Part shown: positions 1 to 12,400 of the stretch, one piece after another
Numbering within the stretch: position 1 is the stretch's first letter
Layout of the letters: every line of letters begins with the position of its first letter
Source of the DNA: Leguminivora glycinivorella
Taxonomy: Eukaryota; Arthropoda; Insecta; Lepidoptera; Tortricidae
DNA length: 64,000 nucleotides
NCBI RefSeq assembly: GCF_023078275.1
Contig: NC_062995.1
Span: 9,002,917 to 9,066,916, forward strand
Direction of reading: 5' to 3'
Made by a program: the position numbers and the translations under genes
Notes under the pieces: model-generated
Seen by the model: the letters and a program-made list of their open reading frames with translations, nothing else
Database searches by the model: none
Told to the model about the DNA's origin: nothing

Positions 1-420
1 GCAATAATATTGTATGTAATTTTTTTATAAATATTATAGGACATTCGTACACAGATTGGCCGAGTCCCACGGCACAGTATAATAAAGAGTACTATCGTAC
101 AGTATGGCCACTCCCGCTCCCCGCTGAAAGTGCCGCCTACCCCCTCTCGGTTACCTCACAGTTACCGCCTGTCAAAAACGCGAACTGTCGACCTGTCATA
201 TCTCACTCATACAAGCATGGTACGCGTTCACCTACACGAGCTTAGAATGTGTGCTAAGAACGCGCCTCTTTCATATATTTGATCGCCAGTGTCCGAGGTG
301 TGCCCACGGTAAGCTCGCGAAGGCGAGTTGGGGGTGCTCAGACCACCATGTTATGTAATATACAAATACTTATATAGAGGTACATAAAAAACATCCATGA
401 CTTAGGAAAATTTTTATGAC
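1..420 (-). repeat. tRNA-derived SINE, interrupted by the 230-bp MITE
   Basis: ATATTATAGGACATTCGTAC through ACACAGATTGGCCGAGTCCC, then the MITE 73-302, then TAAGCTCGCGAAGG to AACATCCATGACTTAGG. Same body as the complete copy at 40690-40930; the tRNA head is lost here. Confidence 0.7.
73..302. mobile_element. 230-bp MITE with 7-bp TSD, copy a
   Basis: From CACAGTATAATAAAGAG to CCGAGGTGTG, flanked by CCCACGG at 66-72 and 303-309. It is nested in a minus-strand SINE. Family copies: 17565-17798, 25332-25561, 31461-31681, 59488-59710. Confidence 0.85.
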
Positions 421-588
421 ATAAGATTCATAAACTTTATACGAGTTTAGATCCTAATAAAACGAGGCGGACAAACACTATTTCGGATAAGTATAAATGC
501 TTTTCCGAGAAAAATTGTCGTGAAAACATGTTAGTGATAAGTCACATTTATAAACTAACTTTTTCTAGAAGTGCATGGTTTCTTATAC

Positions 589-680
589 CAGGCATCTTCT
601 GGGCGAGCTCACTCCATCGTAGGCCAGGCCACGTCTTTGCCTTTGGCTAAGAGTAAGCCCATTCATAATTTAAAAAAAAC
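589..680 (+). mobile_element. Truncated LINE 3' end
   Basis: CAGGCATCTTCTGGGCGAGC through CTTTGCCTTTGGCTAAGAG and an A-rich tail; matches 9793-9890 with small indels. Confidence 0.65.
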
Positions 681-1878
681 GTAACACCTTAACTGGATTT
701 TTAATTGGTTCCAATTAAGTAATATGGTAAAAAGTGAAATCAAGGTCATTTTCGCTTGTGTTCACTTTTATTTCCTGTGCTTTTTGCTGAGAAGACCTCT
801 AAACATTTGTAGAATCATTAGAAACAAATAATTTATGTTCTTTATTTTTACATTTTACCCTTTTTTCGGGGTGTTACACGTTTGACGTGTCTGTCTGTGG
901 CATCGTAGCTCCCGAACGGATGAACCGATTTAGGTTTAGTTTTTTTTGTTTGAAAGCGGAGTTAGGCGGGAGTGTTCTTAGCCATGTTTCATGAAAATAA
1001 GTCCACTATGTCGCAGTCGGGGGTTTTTTTCAAAATTTTAATTTTGTGGTTAGGTTATTATGTCATGCGTCGGTGTAGCTACTGTAGTTTGTATTTCCTC
1101 CAGTTCTTATTTCGCCTGTGAGCTCAGGACCAATAGACAGAGGCCAAAAACGTCGTTTTATGTAAATAGCAGATGACAGGACGATGTTCAATGCTCCTTT
1201 ACGCTTTTGCTTTCCAATTATAAATGTGAATTAATATTTACACATCACGGTTGTACTTGCTCCTTTATTTGCCAAGGATACGTCTTAAATAAACATACTA
1301 CTGTCTTATATTCTTGTCTTTTGGCCTGGGCCTTGCTTGGAAGTTACAATTTTAGTCAAATTCAGTAATTCCAAAGAGGATCGAGTATTATAGAGACTTA
1401 GATAGTTACTGTCGAAGTAAAATGTGTAATCACAGTGCATAGACTGCCATCTCTTGACAAAGGCTTAAAACTTTTGAACCTCAGTTTTGACAATTTGGCC
1501 GATATAATTTGGTAATTCGAAGGTCATTAATGTCATTATGCCTTTGGTTCCTAATCAGTAATCACCCGTCACCGTACCCTAACTGAGCCTTGCTTTTTAC
1601 TTTCATGTAAGATTTCTTTGGGGGCGCTCTTCACTTTCTCCATACAATGACTATTTTCCGCAACACCTACGGTATAAAATATAAAGCAGCTGCACTGTTG
1701 ATTAACCTGTCAGACGTAAACACGTGTCGTAATCGTAACAGTGCAACAACGGCCATCCTTTGTTTACACCGCAAACCTTAGCGATGTTCACTACGCTTCA
1801 CTGTGACAGTGTCACCTTCACCAGTATAAGAGTTCCTTTATAACATGTCCTAATCAAATTTGTCAACATCGTCATTCC

Positions 1879-2228
1879 TAGGGTTGCAAATAGAAAAAAA
1901 ACATTCAGTATGCAAACGTTTCTTGAGGAATCCACGATGCGACGTGGAGCGTGGAGAGGCGGTGGTGTTGCCAACACTAAATAGCGACAACTACTAACTA
2001 CATATTGTGTAAATGTTAGTTTTATAAAACCAGAAATTAAATTTATGAAATTAAATTCGCTTAATAGTTAACATTAAGTCTAAAATACCGTATAAAAGTA
2101 TTAACTGTTTTGCAAAATTTTGAGATTTCGTCCTTTAAAAAAATCAAATTCCAGAACAAAAAAACAGTTTTTTTTTAAATGTTTTTTTTTTTCAAGCCAG
2201 GAAAAAGAACCGTTTTTTTGCAATCCTA
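1879..2228. mobile_element. hAT-type MITE, 350 bp
   Basis: Starts TAGGGTTGCAAATAG and ends TTTTTTTGCAATCCTA; TSD GTCATTCC / ATCATTCC (7 of 8). Same family as 54803-55303 and 57040-57518: all carry GTGGAGAGGCGGTGGTGTTG or its complement. It is inserted in an RTE LINE fragment. Confidence 0.8.
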
Positions 2229-2395
2229 ATCATTCCCTTGCCCTTTTCCCATTACTTGGGGTCGGCGCAGCAGATCATCTTCCTCCATTCCTCTCTATCA
2301 GCCGTCATTTCCATACCTTTCACTCTCATATCATTGTTCACACATTCCATCCATCTTTATGCACATCGATTGCTGTGCATTTACTCAGTTCAACA
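2229..2395 (-). mobile_element. RTE-like LINE 3' fragment, worn
   Basis: Related to 26700-27125 (shared CACTTGGGGTCGGCGCAGCA-type segment, here CCATTACTTGGGGTCGGCGC). It is cut at its tail by the hAT MITE 1879-2228. Confidence 0.65.
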
Positions 2396-2683
2396 TCCAA
2401 GCCCTGATTTTGTAGTAAAATATGTCACTGTATTTTAAGACCAAAGACACGGCATACTGCAACACAGTACCATTGTCTATCCATCCTGCGATTTATCGCG
2501 TAAGATTCTCTTAAGAACAACACTGTAGTCTGTACCTAATTTAAGGAGAAACTATACCAGAATAATAGAATATACGAAACACAATTATTCAGAATCAATC
2601 AAGTAGATTAGCTAAATTCCTCGTGTCTGTCCGTTATTTGAGCATAGCACACACTTAATCACATAGGTACAATAGGTACATCC

Positions 2684-3090
2684 ATACTAATATTATAAAT
2701 GGGAAAGTGCTATAAGTACTAATATTATAATGGGGGATGGGTTGTTTGTCCGTCTTTCACGGCAAAACGGAGCGACGAATTGACGTATTTTTAACCCCCG
2801 ACGCAAAAACGACGGGGTGTTATAAGTTTGACGTGTCTGTCTGCCTGTCTATTTGTCTATCTGTCTGTGTGTGAGTCTGTCTGTGGCGTCGTAGCTCCCG
2901 AACGGATGAACCGATTTAGTTTTCTTTGTCTGAAAGCTGAGTTAGTCGGGAGTGTTCTTAGCCATGTTTCATGAAAATCGGTCTACTATGTCGCGGTCGG
3001 GGTTTTTTTTAAGTGGAGAGTTGAAGAGATGGAGTGACATAGGCTAATTTTTTCTCTGCCTAACGCGAGCGAAGCTGCGGGAAAAGATAG
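2684..3090 (-). repeat. GCCCGCGGCTTCGCTCGCG repeat split by a GACGTGTCTGTC repeat
   Basis: Outer: CATACTAATATTATAAATGG and CTTTCACGGCAAAACGGAGC (left), GTGACATAGGCTAATTTTTT and CGCGAGCGAAGCTGCGGG (right). Inner, 2791-3010: ACCCCCGACGCAAAAACGAC through CTCCCGAACGGATGAACC and AAATCGGTCTACTATGTCGC. Confidence 0.7.
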
Positions 3091-3159
3091 TAATTAAATA
3101 CGTGTGTATTTGATTATGTATGTAATCTAGTAATCATATTCAATTGAAGATACGTTCAG

Positions 3160-3391
3160 ACTGTTCAGAGTAAATGCCTCCACAGTACCTCAAGCCAGTC
3201 TCGCGTCGTCGCTCAAACCGAGCGCACGCGTTCCAAAATCGAACGCCGTAAAAATTGAGTGGAATCAACTGTAATTTTGTGCAAGTGACTGAAGTGATTC
3301 AAGTCTCAGTCTCTCATCGTCGCTCAAAGTGAGCGCACGCGAAAAGTGAAAAGTGAGACGCATTAAGTGAACACAATCTATTTTTACTACC
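3160..3391 (+). promoter_or_regulatory. Probable BNIP3 5' UTR / promoter-proximal region
   Basis: The 230 bp before the ATG are less AT-rich than their surroundings and hold two near-identical 34-bp units (3197-3230 and 3308-3341) sharing TCGTCGCTCAAA and GAGCGCACGCG. A TCAGTC initiator-like string lies at 3306-3311. The promoter call is inference; no TATA box was recognised. Confidence 0.35.
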
Positions 3392-3425
3392 ATGCTCGAG
3401 CCAAAGACCTGTACTGACGACCTCG
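3392..3425 (+). CDS. BNIP3: BNIP3 exon 1 (start codon)
   Basis: Begins ATG and encodes MLEPKTCTDDL plus one base. The donor is G|GTTTGT, weaker than consensus. The single base joins AA of exon 2 to make Glu, giving DDL-ESWVEL, which suits the start of BNIP3 proteins. The call rests on phase, position and a plausible N terminus rather than strong similarity; an alternative first exon elsewhere in the 3.9 kb intron is possible. Confidence 0.6.
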
Positions 3426-6400
3426 GTTTGTTTATTGTTGTTTACTTACTACACGTGATGTTTGTTTACATTGATGTCTTTGTCTGGTTTTGTATGGAGC
3501 GGTGCATTGTAAGTTGTAAGTGTTGTATGATATGCGTTGGAATGCGCTGCGGAATAACTGTATGTATTGATATGTTAATATAACTATATTTCTCTACGTT
3601 AACATACAAAGATCACTTAATTAATTAATTAGGATTTTCAAAGACATTTTAACAGATATTTTTGCTTACGTTAGTGTTAATGTGTCAATTTGTTTAGTGA
3701 ATTTTAAAAAATAAAATTGCCCTTTAATTCATTCATTTGATAATTTCTTCAGGATAGCTAATTAATTTTTGATGATCATGATGAAATTTTTGGACTGGAG
3801 TGGAAATTAATAATAATAAAACACTGTTATGTCGTAAAAAGCAGCCTTTATGGTATACTAGCTTCTGCCCGCGGCTTCGCTCGCGTTAGAAAGACACAAA
3901 AAGTAGCCTATGTCACTCTCCATCCCTTCAACTATCTCCATTTAAAAAAATCACGTCAATTCGTCGCTCCGTTTTGACGTGAAAGACGGACAAACAAACA
4001 GACACACACACTTTCCCATTTGTAATATTAGTATGGATTGCGTTTTTGGAGTGACCTACACAATCAGCCTGTACCTATTTTAGTCTTCAATATAATTTTT
4101 CTAGTTTGGTTTGAGATCAATGTGAATGCGTGATGTGTGTGTTAAATATGTGTACAAAGCGCGAGAACTTAAAGTGTTATAATGTGATTTGGGTTAAAAA
4201 TGTCGAGGATATAAAAGTCCTAAAAATAAGAGCAAGTATTTCACACAATTCTACCCAGTGGCATATTAGTTAAACCTTCGTGTCTACAATCCCTCGTCAC
4301 GTTCAAGATTCCACTTTTCGAATCACTATCCTACGCTCGTGCGTATTTTTTTAACTTCGCTTACTCTGGTATCAATTACCACGAGCGTCTAAAGTTGTAA
4401 ACTATTTTTCCCCTCACTAGCTCGGGAAACACGTGTTTTGTCCTTTAATACCAGCGGGTAAAAAAGCATTTTATCCACTAGTGGGTAAAGTGATTTGACC
4501 TTGAATAAAGTCAAATTAACTGCTTTGTGTTAAAAAACTCGCAAGTTCAGGATTCTATTCTCGAACCACTCGCTTCGCTCGTGGTTCAACTATGGAATCC
4601 TTTCACTTGCTCGTTTTTCAATTCCACACTCGTCGTTAAAATACAACTTTGCTCCCTTGTATAACAAATAACTATTATCCTTTTGAAAAACAAACAACGT
4701 TTGTTAGGCACTCTATTTTTAAGTACAACGTGAAAAGATAACATATCTACTAGCATTTATGATAAATCAGTTATTAATGCAATTACCACTGTGTATGCGA
4801 GCAATCAAAGATGGCCGCTTCCGGTGCGCGCGAGTCGATTATCCGGCATCCGGTTCACCATTTGTAGCGATTATAATCTAGCCTGCAAATAAGCCTTTTA
4901 TTTTTCTCACCATTTTACATGCATTATTAAAATTACTTAATGTACATGCGACAATTTTTAAAAGATAATTAATAATTTTAGCCTGCAATATACTAAAATG
5001 TAATTATTATAAAAACGTGTGAGTGTAATACTAAAGACGTAACTCCGTATAGACAGATAAAGTGTAAGAAAAAAATAGTGTGTGGAATCCCTCCGGGAGG
5101 AAGAAATGAAACTTCGTAGTGTGGAAATAATAACCTAGACTTATATCATGATCATGTTTTCCGTGATCATGATGCATGCAACTGCGTCGAAATATCGGGA
5201 GCTCGACAAAAATCAAAAAGGTAATCACGGTCTATATCCCAGTCAATATAAGACTAATGAAAATAACCGTGAATCATTCAAAACTCTTAATAATAACCTA
5301 ACCACAAAATTAAAATTTTGAAAAAAAATCCCCGTCTGCGACATAGTAGACCGATTTTCATGAAACATGGCTAAGAACACTCCCGACTAACTCAGCTTTC
5401 AGACAAAAAAAAACTAAAGTTAAATCGGTTCATCCGTTCGGTAGCTACGATGACACAGACAGACACACACACAGACAGACAGACAAACAAACAGACAGAC
5501 AGACAGACAGACCGACAAACACACAGACAGACACGTCAAACTTATAATACCCCTTCGTTTTTGCGTCGGGGGTTAAAAAGTAGCTAGAAAATTACAAACC
5601 ATAAAACGGACCAGGAAATAATAACTTGTCAAGAGGGCGGTGATATTCTTATGCTGTGACAGTTCAGTATAGCATGAAAATAGTTCTAATGAAATTCCGC
5701 AACATGGCGCGTAGTCACATATTTATGATCTTTTTTAATTTTTTCGTTATAAGAAAAGAAAACTTACAATAAAGTTTTGTACTTATCTGCCAAATTGATC
5801 AGGCTTTATATTCATACAAGACATACACAGCAAATTAGGCGATTAAACGAATGGAGAACTATAGTTACAGTTGCAGTCATAATTATCAGAGTTGAACTTC
5901 AAAAGGTCACAGCAATTTCAAACCTCCTAGTCCAAAGTGCTTAACGAAAATCATGCACACACTTTGTCCCTCGCAGTCCTCGCAGATATCGCCTGATAAC
6001 CCATGCTGCCCTGGTACTGCTTTGTCGATAAAATGTCTGCGATATCTGTAATTTAGAAACTATGCGTGCTGAGCACAGATCATATAAATGCTGAGTGCTG
6101 ACTGACTATGTGGTTTGATCATAATTTTATACAAAACACGAAATACAAAATAGTCAAAATACAAACGTTTATTCAGCAAGTACAACCATCACAAGGGCTT
6201 TTTCCCCTCACTAGCTCGGAAACACGTTTTGTCCTTTAATACCAGCGGGTAAAAACGCATTTTATCCACTAGTGGGTAAAGTAATTTGACCTTGAATAAA
6301 GCCAAATTAACTGCTTTAAAGTTGATAAAAGTAGGTGAATCTAGTAATAAAGATGATTTGACTGTGCTTCCAGTAGGAAGCAGTGATAAACGCATTTTTT

Positions 6401-9400
6401 GCGTTGTAGTTTCCTCGCTATAGTGAGGGGAAAAGTTTTGTGTTACACTCGGGTGCAAATGTTTTTTACTTCTCGTGTGTTAAAAAACTCGCAGGTTCAG
6501 GATTCTATTCTCGAACCACTCGCTTCGCTCGTGATTCAACTATAGAATCCTTTCACTAGCTCGTTTTTCAATTCCACACTCGGCGTTAAAATACAACTTT
6601 GCCCCCTTGTATAACAAATAACTATTACACGCTCGTCAATAGAGAAAATATATGAAATGTACGTACATATTGTTCCCGATAAAGCCATTGCTACAGCGAC
6701 TTTGTAGACCAATTGGGACAGTAATCAATATTTTGAATAACAATAAGTGTCCTATGGATCTGAGATCCGAATAGCCAGTTGTAGTTTTGAGTATCTCGCC
6801 GTCTCCTCACATTAGAACCTTCTAAAGCAACTGCAATTTTGACATGTCAAAATGAATGTACACAATGTTATGAAATAAGCAGAACTTTTTATAGGTCTCT
6901 GGGTGGTTATAGGATAGAGTTTGGAGACTTAACCTCCTCAGTCCTCGTGTAATTTTTTTTGTAAATATCTATTTTGAAATTTTGCTGAGTAACAAAAGGT
7001 TTCATTTCAAATTCAAAATCAGGCTCGGGAAGACTGTCTAAATATCCTAAAGGAACCACAAAGCCAGTTTGTATAGAGTTTGGTTAACTCTTAGTACCCG
7101 TAGGGCATGCGGTGTGCATGTCAAACAATTGATGCTCATACAAGTGTACTGAGTTCATGCAAGACTGAACACTCCTAGCGTCCACTCAGACACCGTAGAC
7201 CTAGACTATTTATGACTTGACACTTTTCAACCAAAAGTAGCTTTACAGTGCATATATTGACACCATCTCTCTCTTTACAGAATCATGGGTGGAACTCAAC
7301 AGCGGTGGCGGTCTGGCCGCCGAGAACGAGTACATAAGACTGCTTCGGGAAGCTCAGAGAGAGAGCCGGGACTCGTCAGTGAGGCACTCCAGGGCTTCCA
7401 GTGTCAAAGGAAGGTGGGTACAAGAAACACATTACTGCACATCAGTGGCCTTTGCCACAACAGCCATGGATCGTCGATGTGGCTTATTTCGATTTTAAAA
7501 AGGCGTTCGATCTGGTTGACATCGACATTCTACTAGAAAAGTTAGCTAAGCTAGGTTTCACGCCTTAGCTTTTGCACTTTTTTGCTAACTTCTTGAGTCG
7601 TCGTTGTCAATACGTAACCATAGCTGGATATAAATCTCAATTGTCCTATACTCGTTCGGGGGTGAGTAGAGTTTGCATTATCCGACGGATTTTTAATATT
7701 CGAATAATTCGGATAATACAATTTTTATTATTCGAATATTCGAATAATTCGGATAATTTCGGATAATTTATTAAATGGAACAAAATTAATGTTACAGGTG
7801 CGTATAAGCGTGGAATTGATAACGGCTGAGATAGATGAGCGCCATAATGCAAAATTTACCTACATTTTTATTTATTTTTTGCGTAAATCAGCAAACTGTA
7901 GAAATTAAAACACACCTAGCTCTCTATCTTTAGTTCTATGACTAGAATCTTGCAATCAGATAGTGAGCTGTCGATATAAGACAGTTAGTAGTAGTGATTA
8001 GTTAGGTGTTAGGTATAACGAGAAGTTTTTCTGACAACACCTTTACCTTGGAAATGGATGGTAGAGAGGATGGCTTGTGTAGAGTGGAACGTGAGACAAC
8101 ATCATTGGATATGATGATGGTTATAGGCGATACAGCGTTGTCATATTATCCGTTCCGATATCGGATATAGGAAGGATGTCAAAGGCAAAAATCAAAGATG
8201 GCGCCTTGAATGATTTCGAGAATGTATAGGAGTCGGTCCTTCGCTCGATCGGATCGGATACTCATCTTATCTTAAATCTGCGGGGCCCTTTTGTGTATGA
8301 ATGTAACTAAGGACTTAAAAGGAAAATGCCTTATATTTCTTAGTGAAGTGGAGGGAATTCTGGCGTACTAAATTGCCATGGAACTGATAACAGCTAAATT
8401 CGGAGTGAGGCGCTAAATTTCAATTTCAAAAAAACAAGGGACCAGGAAATCTAGGTATAAATCTCCCTTATTAAGTACGGTTTTACAGATAACTTCACGT
8501 TAGCTATTAGCAGTAATGTAAGTAGGTTGGGGTAACGTTTTCATATTAAAAAATAATACTTGAACGTTTTTCTGTTTTTTTAAATCATCCAATTAATCGA
8601 ATATTTGATAAGAACTGAGTGCGTGGGGTGAGGCATTCTGCTTACTTCTTGTCCACGAATGCTTTCTTTGTTTTGTAAATATTAGTTTGATTTTGAAGAT
8701 AAATAGGTGTTGACTTGTTAGCAATAACATTGTCCGTATTAAGAATTGATCGAAATTGGTTTCAGTGACGTCTATCTATTAAATATATTACTTATAAATA
8801 AAAAATAATGTTTATAGAAATTATCCGTTTATCCGGATAATTTCACTTGGATTATTCGAATATTTTCGGATAAAAATATTGGCGGATATTCGAATAATTC
8901 GGGTATTCGAATATCCGGATTGCAAACCCTAGGGGTGAGTTAGGGGAGTACGCTCGGACCTACTTTGTTCCTGCTGATGATAAATGATTTCACGAATCAT
9001 GGGTGGAGATGAACAGCGGTGGCGGTCTGGCCGCCGAGAACGAGTACGTAGGACTGCTTCGGGAAGCTCAGAGGGACTGAGGTATTTCAGGGCTTCTATT
9101 TTCAAAGGAAGGTGGGTACAAGACAAGTTGGACAACAGTTTCCAATTACTTTAGCTATTACGACTCAGCCACGACATTGGCCTAAGCGCGACAGCGGTGA
9201 GCGGCGGCCATACATTGGAGCGAGACACAGCGATGGGACTTTTCATTCGCACGTATGGCTGCCGCTCACCGCTGTCGCGCTTAGACCAATGTCGTGGCCG
9301 GGCCGTTAAGGGGACAGATTGTAACGTGTAGAAAGATTTCATATTGATTAGGAATATTGCTCGGTTTGGCAAAAAAAAACATGTCTATGGTTCACATGTC

Positions 9401-12400
9401 TTTTTTCTGTTATTCATTTGGTACACGTTGATAGCAATGTAACGCAGTGAGTTAAAACCCAAAAACATACTGCTAGAAAACTTACAAATGCGTTTTTGGG
9501 ACTTATCTTGCTTGACATCTTTTATGTAGAAACTGTAGGGTTTTAAAGACGACCCTAAAATAATAAACGTTCACAAAAGTTAGATAGAAGTTGATAAAGT
9601 TCTTTTGGCCCTTTCTATCACACCAATACGTCAGAAAGGGACAAACTATCTTTACTAACTTTATTCCACGAATCCGCACGAAGCGCTTTGCTTCTTCTTT
9701 TCTTATGCGCACTGCCAAGGAGTGGAAATCCTTGCCGGCGGCTATATTTCCGAGCTCATATAACCCGGCAACCTTCAAATCAAGAGTGAACAGGCATCTT
9801 CTGGGCGAGCTTACTCCATCGTAGGCCACGTCTTTGCCTTTGGCTAGTCTGTGGTCAAGAGTAAGCCCATTTATAATAATAAAAAAAAAACTAACTTTAT
9901 CGACTTGATAACTTTAGTAAACGTTTATGAATAAGGGGTATACGGTTTTAAAAAATCCAACGTTGTTCGCACGGCTTGAAAACATAGTCTTACTCATTCT
10001 ATTGTGTGTTTTCTGCTGGCACGCTAATTACCCGAACAGAAGCCTCATTAGTGCACGCTGGTGCACTGTTATGCAATTTTAATTACTGCGACGATGTGAG
10101 AACGGGCTAACTGGCTAGATAGGCTCTAAAAACTTTCTTATTATAGACGGCCAACCAAATGGCATTGGCACTAATGACCTAACGACAAAATTTTAATTTT
10201 GAAAAAAACCGCCGACCGCGACATAGTGGACCGATTTTCATGAAACATGGCTAAGAACACTCCCGACTAATTCAGCTTTCAAATCCGTCCGGGAGCTACA
10301 TGCCACAGACACCTACACACACAGACACGTCAAACTTATAACACCCCGTCGTTTTTGCGGGTTAAAAAATGGCAAGAAATTAACATTTTCAATGGGAATT
10401 AAACCTTTTTAGTGCCAAGATTCGGCTGACCATCTAAAAGCTAGGTAAGGAGAGGAGAGGAGGTAAGGAGCTAAGCATATATTTATCAATTATCATAGAG
10501 CGGTGTCATAGTTATTATTTATTTATAGAAACAAATGTACCTATCAAAACACCATTTTGAGAAAGATATGTTTTTCATTGACTGGCTCTTTCTGATAACA
10601 GGCCATTGACTTTTCACTGACATTGGTTCATATCAAATTTTCAAGATTAAAACCGGCCAAGTGCGAGTCGGGCTCGCGCACAAAGGGTTCCGTAGCAGCA
10701 AATATAATAAACCAATAACTTAACCAAAATTACAGTTAAATCAACCTATCTCAAAAACTATAAGAGATACTTTGATCAAACCAAAAATCGTTGAAAGAGT
10801 TAATTAGCATGCATCACCTCTATTTTTTTTAGAATTTTATACCCCGTAGTTATAAAAATAGAGGGGGGGGGACATACTTTTTACGACTTTGAGAGCTGAT
10901 ATCTCAAAAACCGTTCACTTTAAGAAAAATGTTTTTTAGAAAACTTTATATCATTTTAAAAGACCTTTCCATTGATACCCCACACGGGTATGTACATCGA
11001 AAAAAAAATTTTCATCCCTCAGTTACATGTATGGGGGCCCCACCCCAATTCTTTTTTTACTATTTAGTGTCATAATTTTGTAGCGGTTCATACAACACAT
11101 ATTCCCATCAAATTTCATCACTGTAGTACTTATAGTTTCCGAGTAAATCGGCTGTGACAGACGGACAGACGGACAGACGGACAGACGGACAGACGGACAT
11201 GACGAAACTATAAGGGTTCCGTTTTTGCCATTTTGGCTACGGAACCCTAATAAAAACCGCCTTTTAGTCATAGGGCTTACGGAAAAAAACTGCATTTTAT
11301 GCAGAAAGCAAGCCACTTTGCACAGTGATACTAGGGACTAATACAAATGATTTCATCCGAGGAAACACGATTTTCATTCACTAGAATTCAAGATGGCGGA
11401 CATTTTCCAAAATGGCGGCCGCATATTTTTAAAAATTTGTAGAATCGTAACGGCTGCACCGATTTTAATGGTTGGGATGTCTATCGCATCGTATTGAAGA
11501 GTTCATTAATATAAAAAAATAAAGTCATAAAAAAAATTAAGATGGCGGCCGAATAATAAGAAAAATATGAAAATTTCAAACTATTTTTTTCATTCTCGTG
11601 CAATTTACCAATAAATTTTCTATGATATGGCCACATTTTTATGTATTTAAATTAAACCTGATAATATTATCTACATAATAAAATAAAAATCATATCCGTT
11701 GAGTAGTTTTTGAACTATACTGATTTGAAATGGAGCGCGCGGATTTGAAAGACGTTTTCGCACGTGATGTAAACAATTTTGGAATCATAACGGCTGCACC
11801 GATTTTAATGGGTGGGGTAACTATCAGTTTGTATTAAAACATTTATTTATATAAATATTAAAATCATTTAAAAAATAAAGATGGCGGCCGAATAATAAAA
11901 AAAAAATGAAATTTTCATTTTTTTTTTATTCTCACTAAATTTACAAATAGTTTTTCTACCATATAGTCACATTTTTATTTTTTTTTAATAAAATCTGATA
12001 TTACACATACATACAACATACAATCACGCCTGTATCCCATAAAGGGGTAGGCAGAGCACATGAACTACTAAGTTTCAGTGCCACTCTTGATATTAACATC
12101 TGCAAAATAAAACAAAAAACATTAAAATCCGTTCAGTAGTTTTTGAACTATGTATACGCATTGAAAATGAAGCGCGCGGGTTTGAAAGACGTCTTTGCAC
12201 TTGATATGTGATGCATCGTATCGTTTGGTACCGCTATAGACGCAAGACTGATTATTTATTTTAGTCACAACTTACTATATTACTATTCAGAATCAATGTT
12301 TTTAGTATTCATATACATTATTAGTTTTTTATTCCGAGTTTAGGTATATTTAGATAACCCCTGTAAACTTGACCATCACATAATTTGTATTTTAATACGT

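Noticed and set aside
3481..3583. Continuation of BNIP3 exon 1 frame (63 codons from 3392)
   Set aside because: Past 3425 the translation becomes Val/Cys/Phe-rich and unlike BNIP3; splicing at 3425 gives a phase-correct junction to exon 2.
6189..6458. 89-codon - strand frame, also found near 39511-39786
   Set aside because: Open only because both lie in the same 432-bp repeat; no protein family resemblance and frames differ at the ends.
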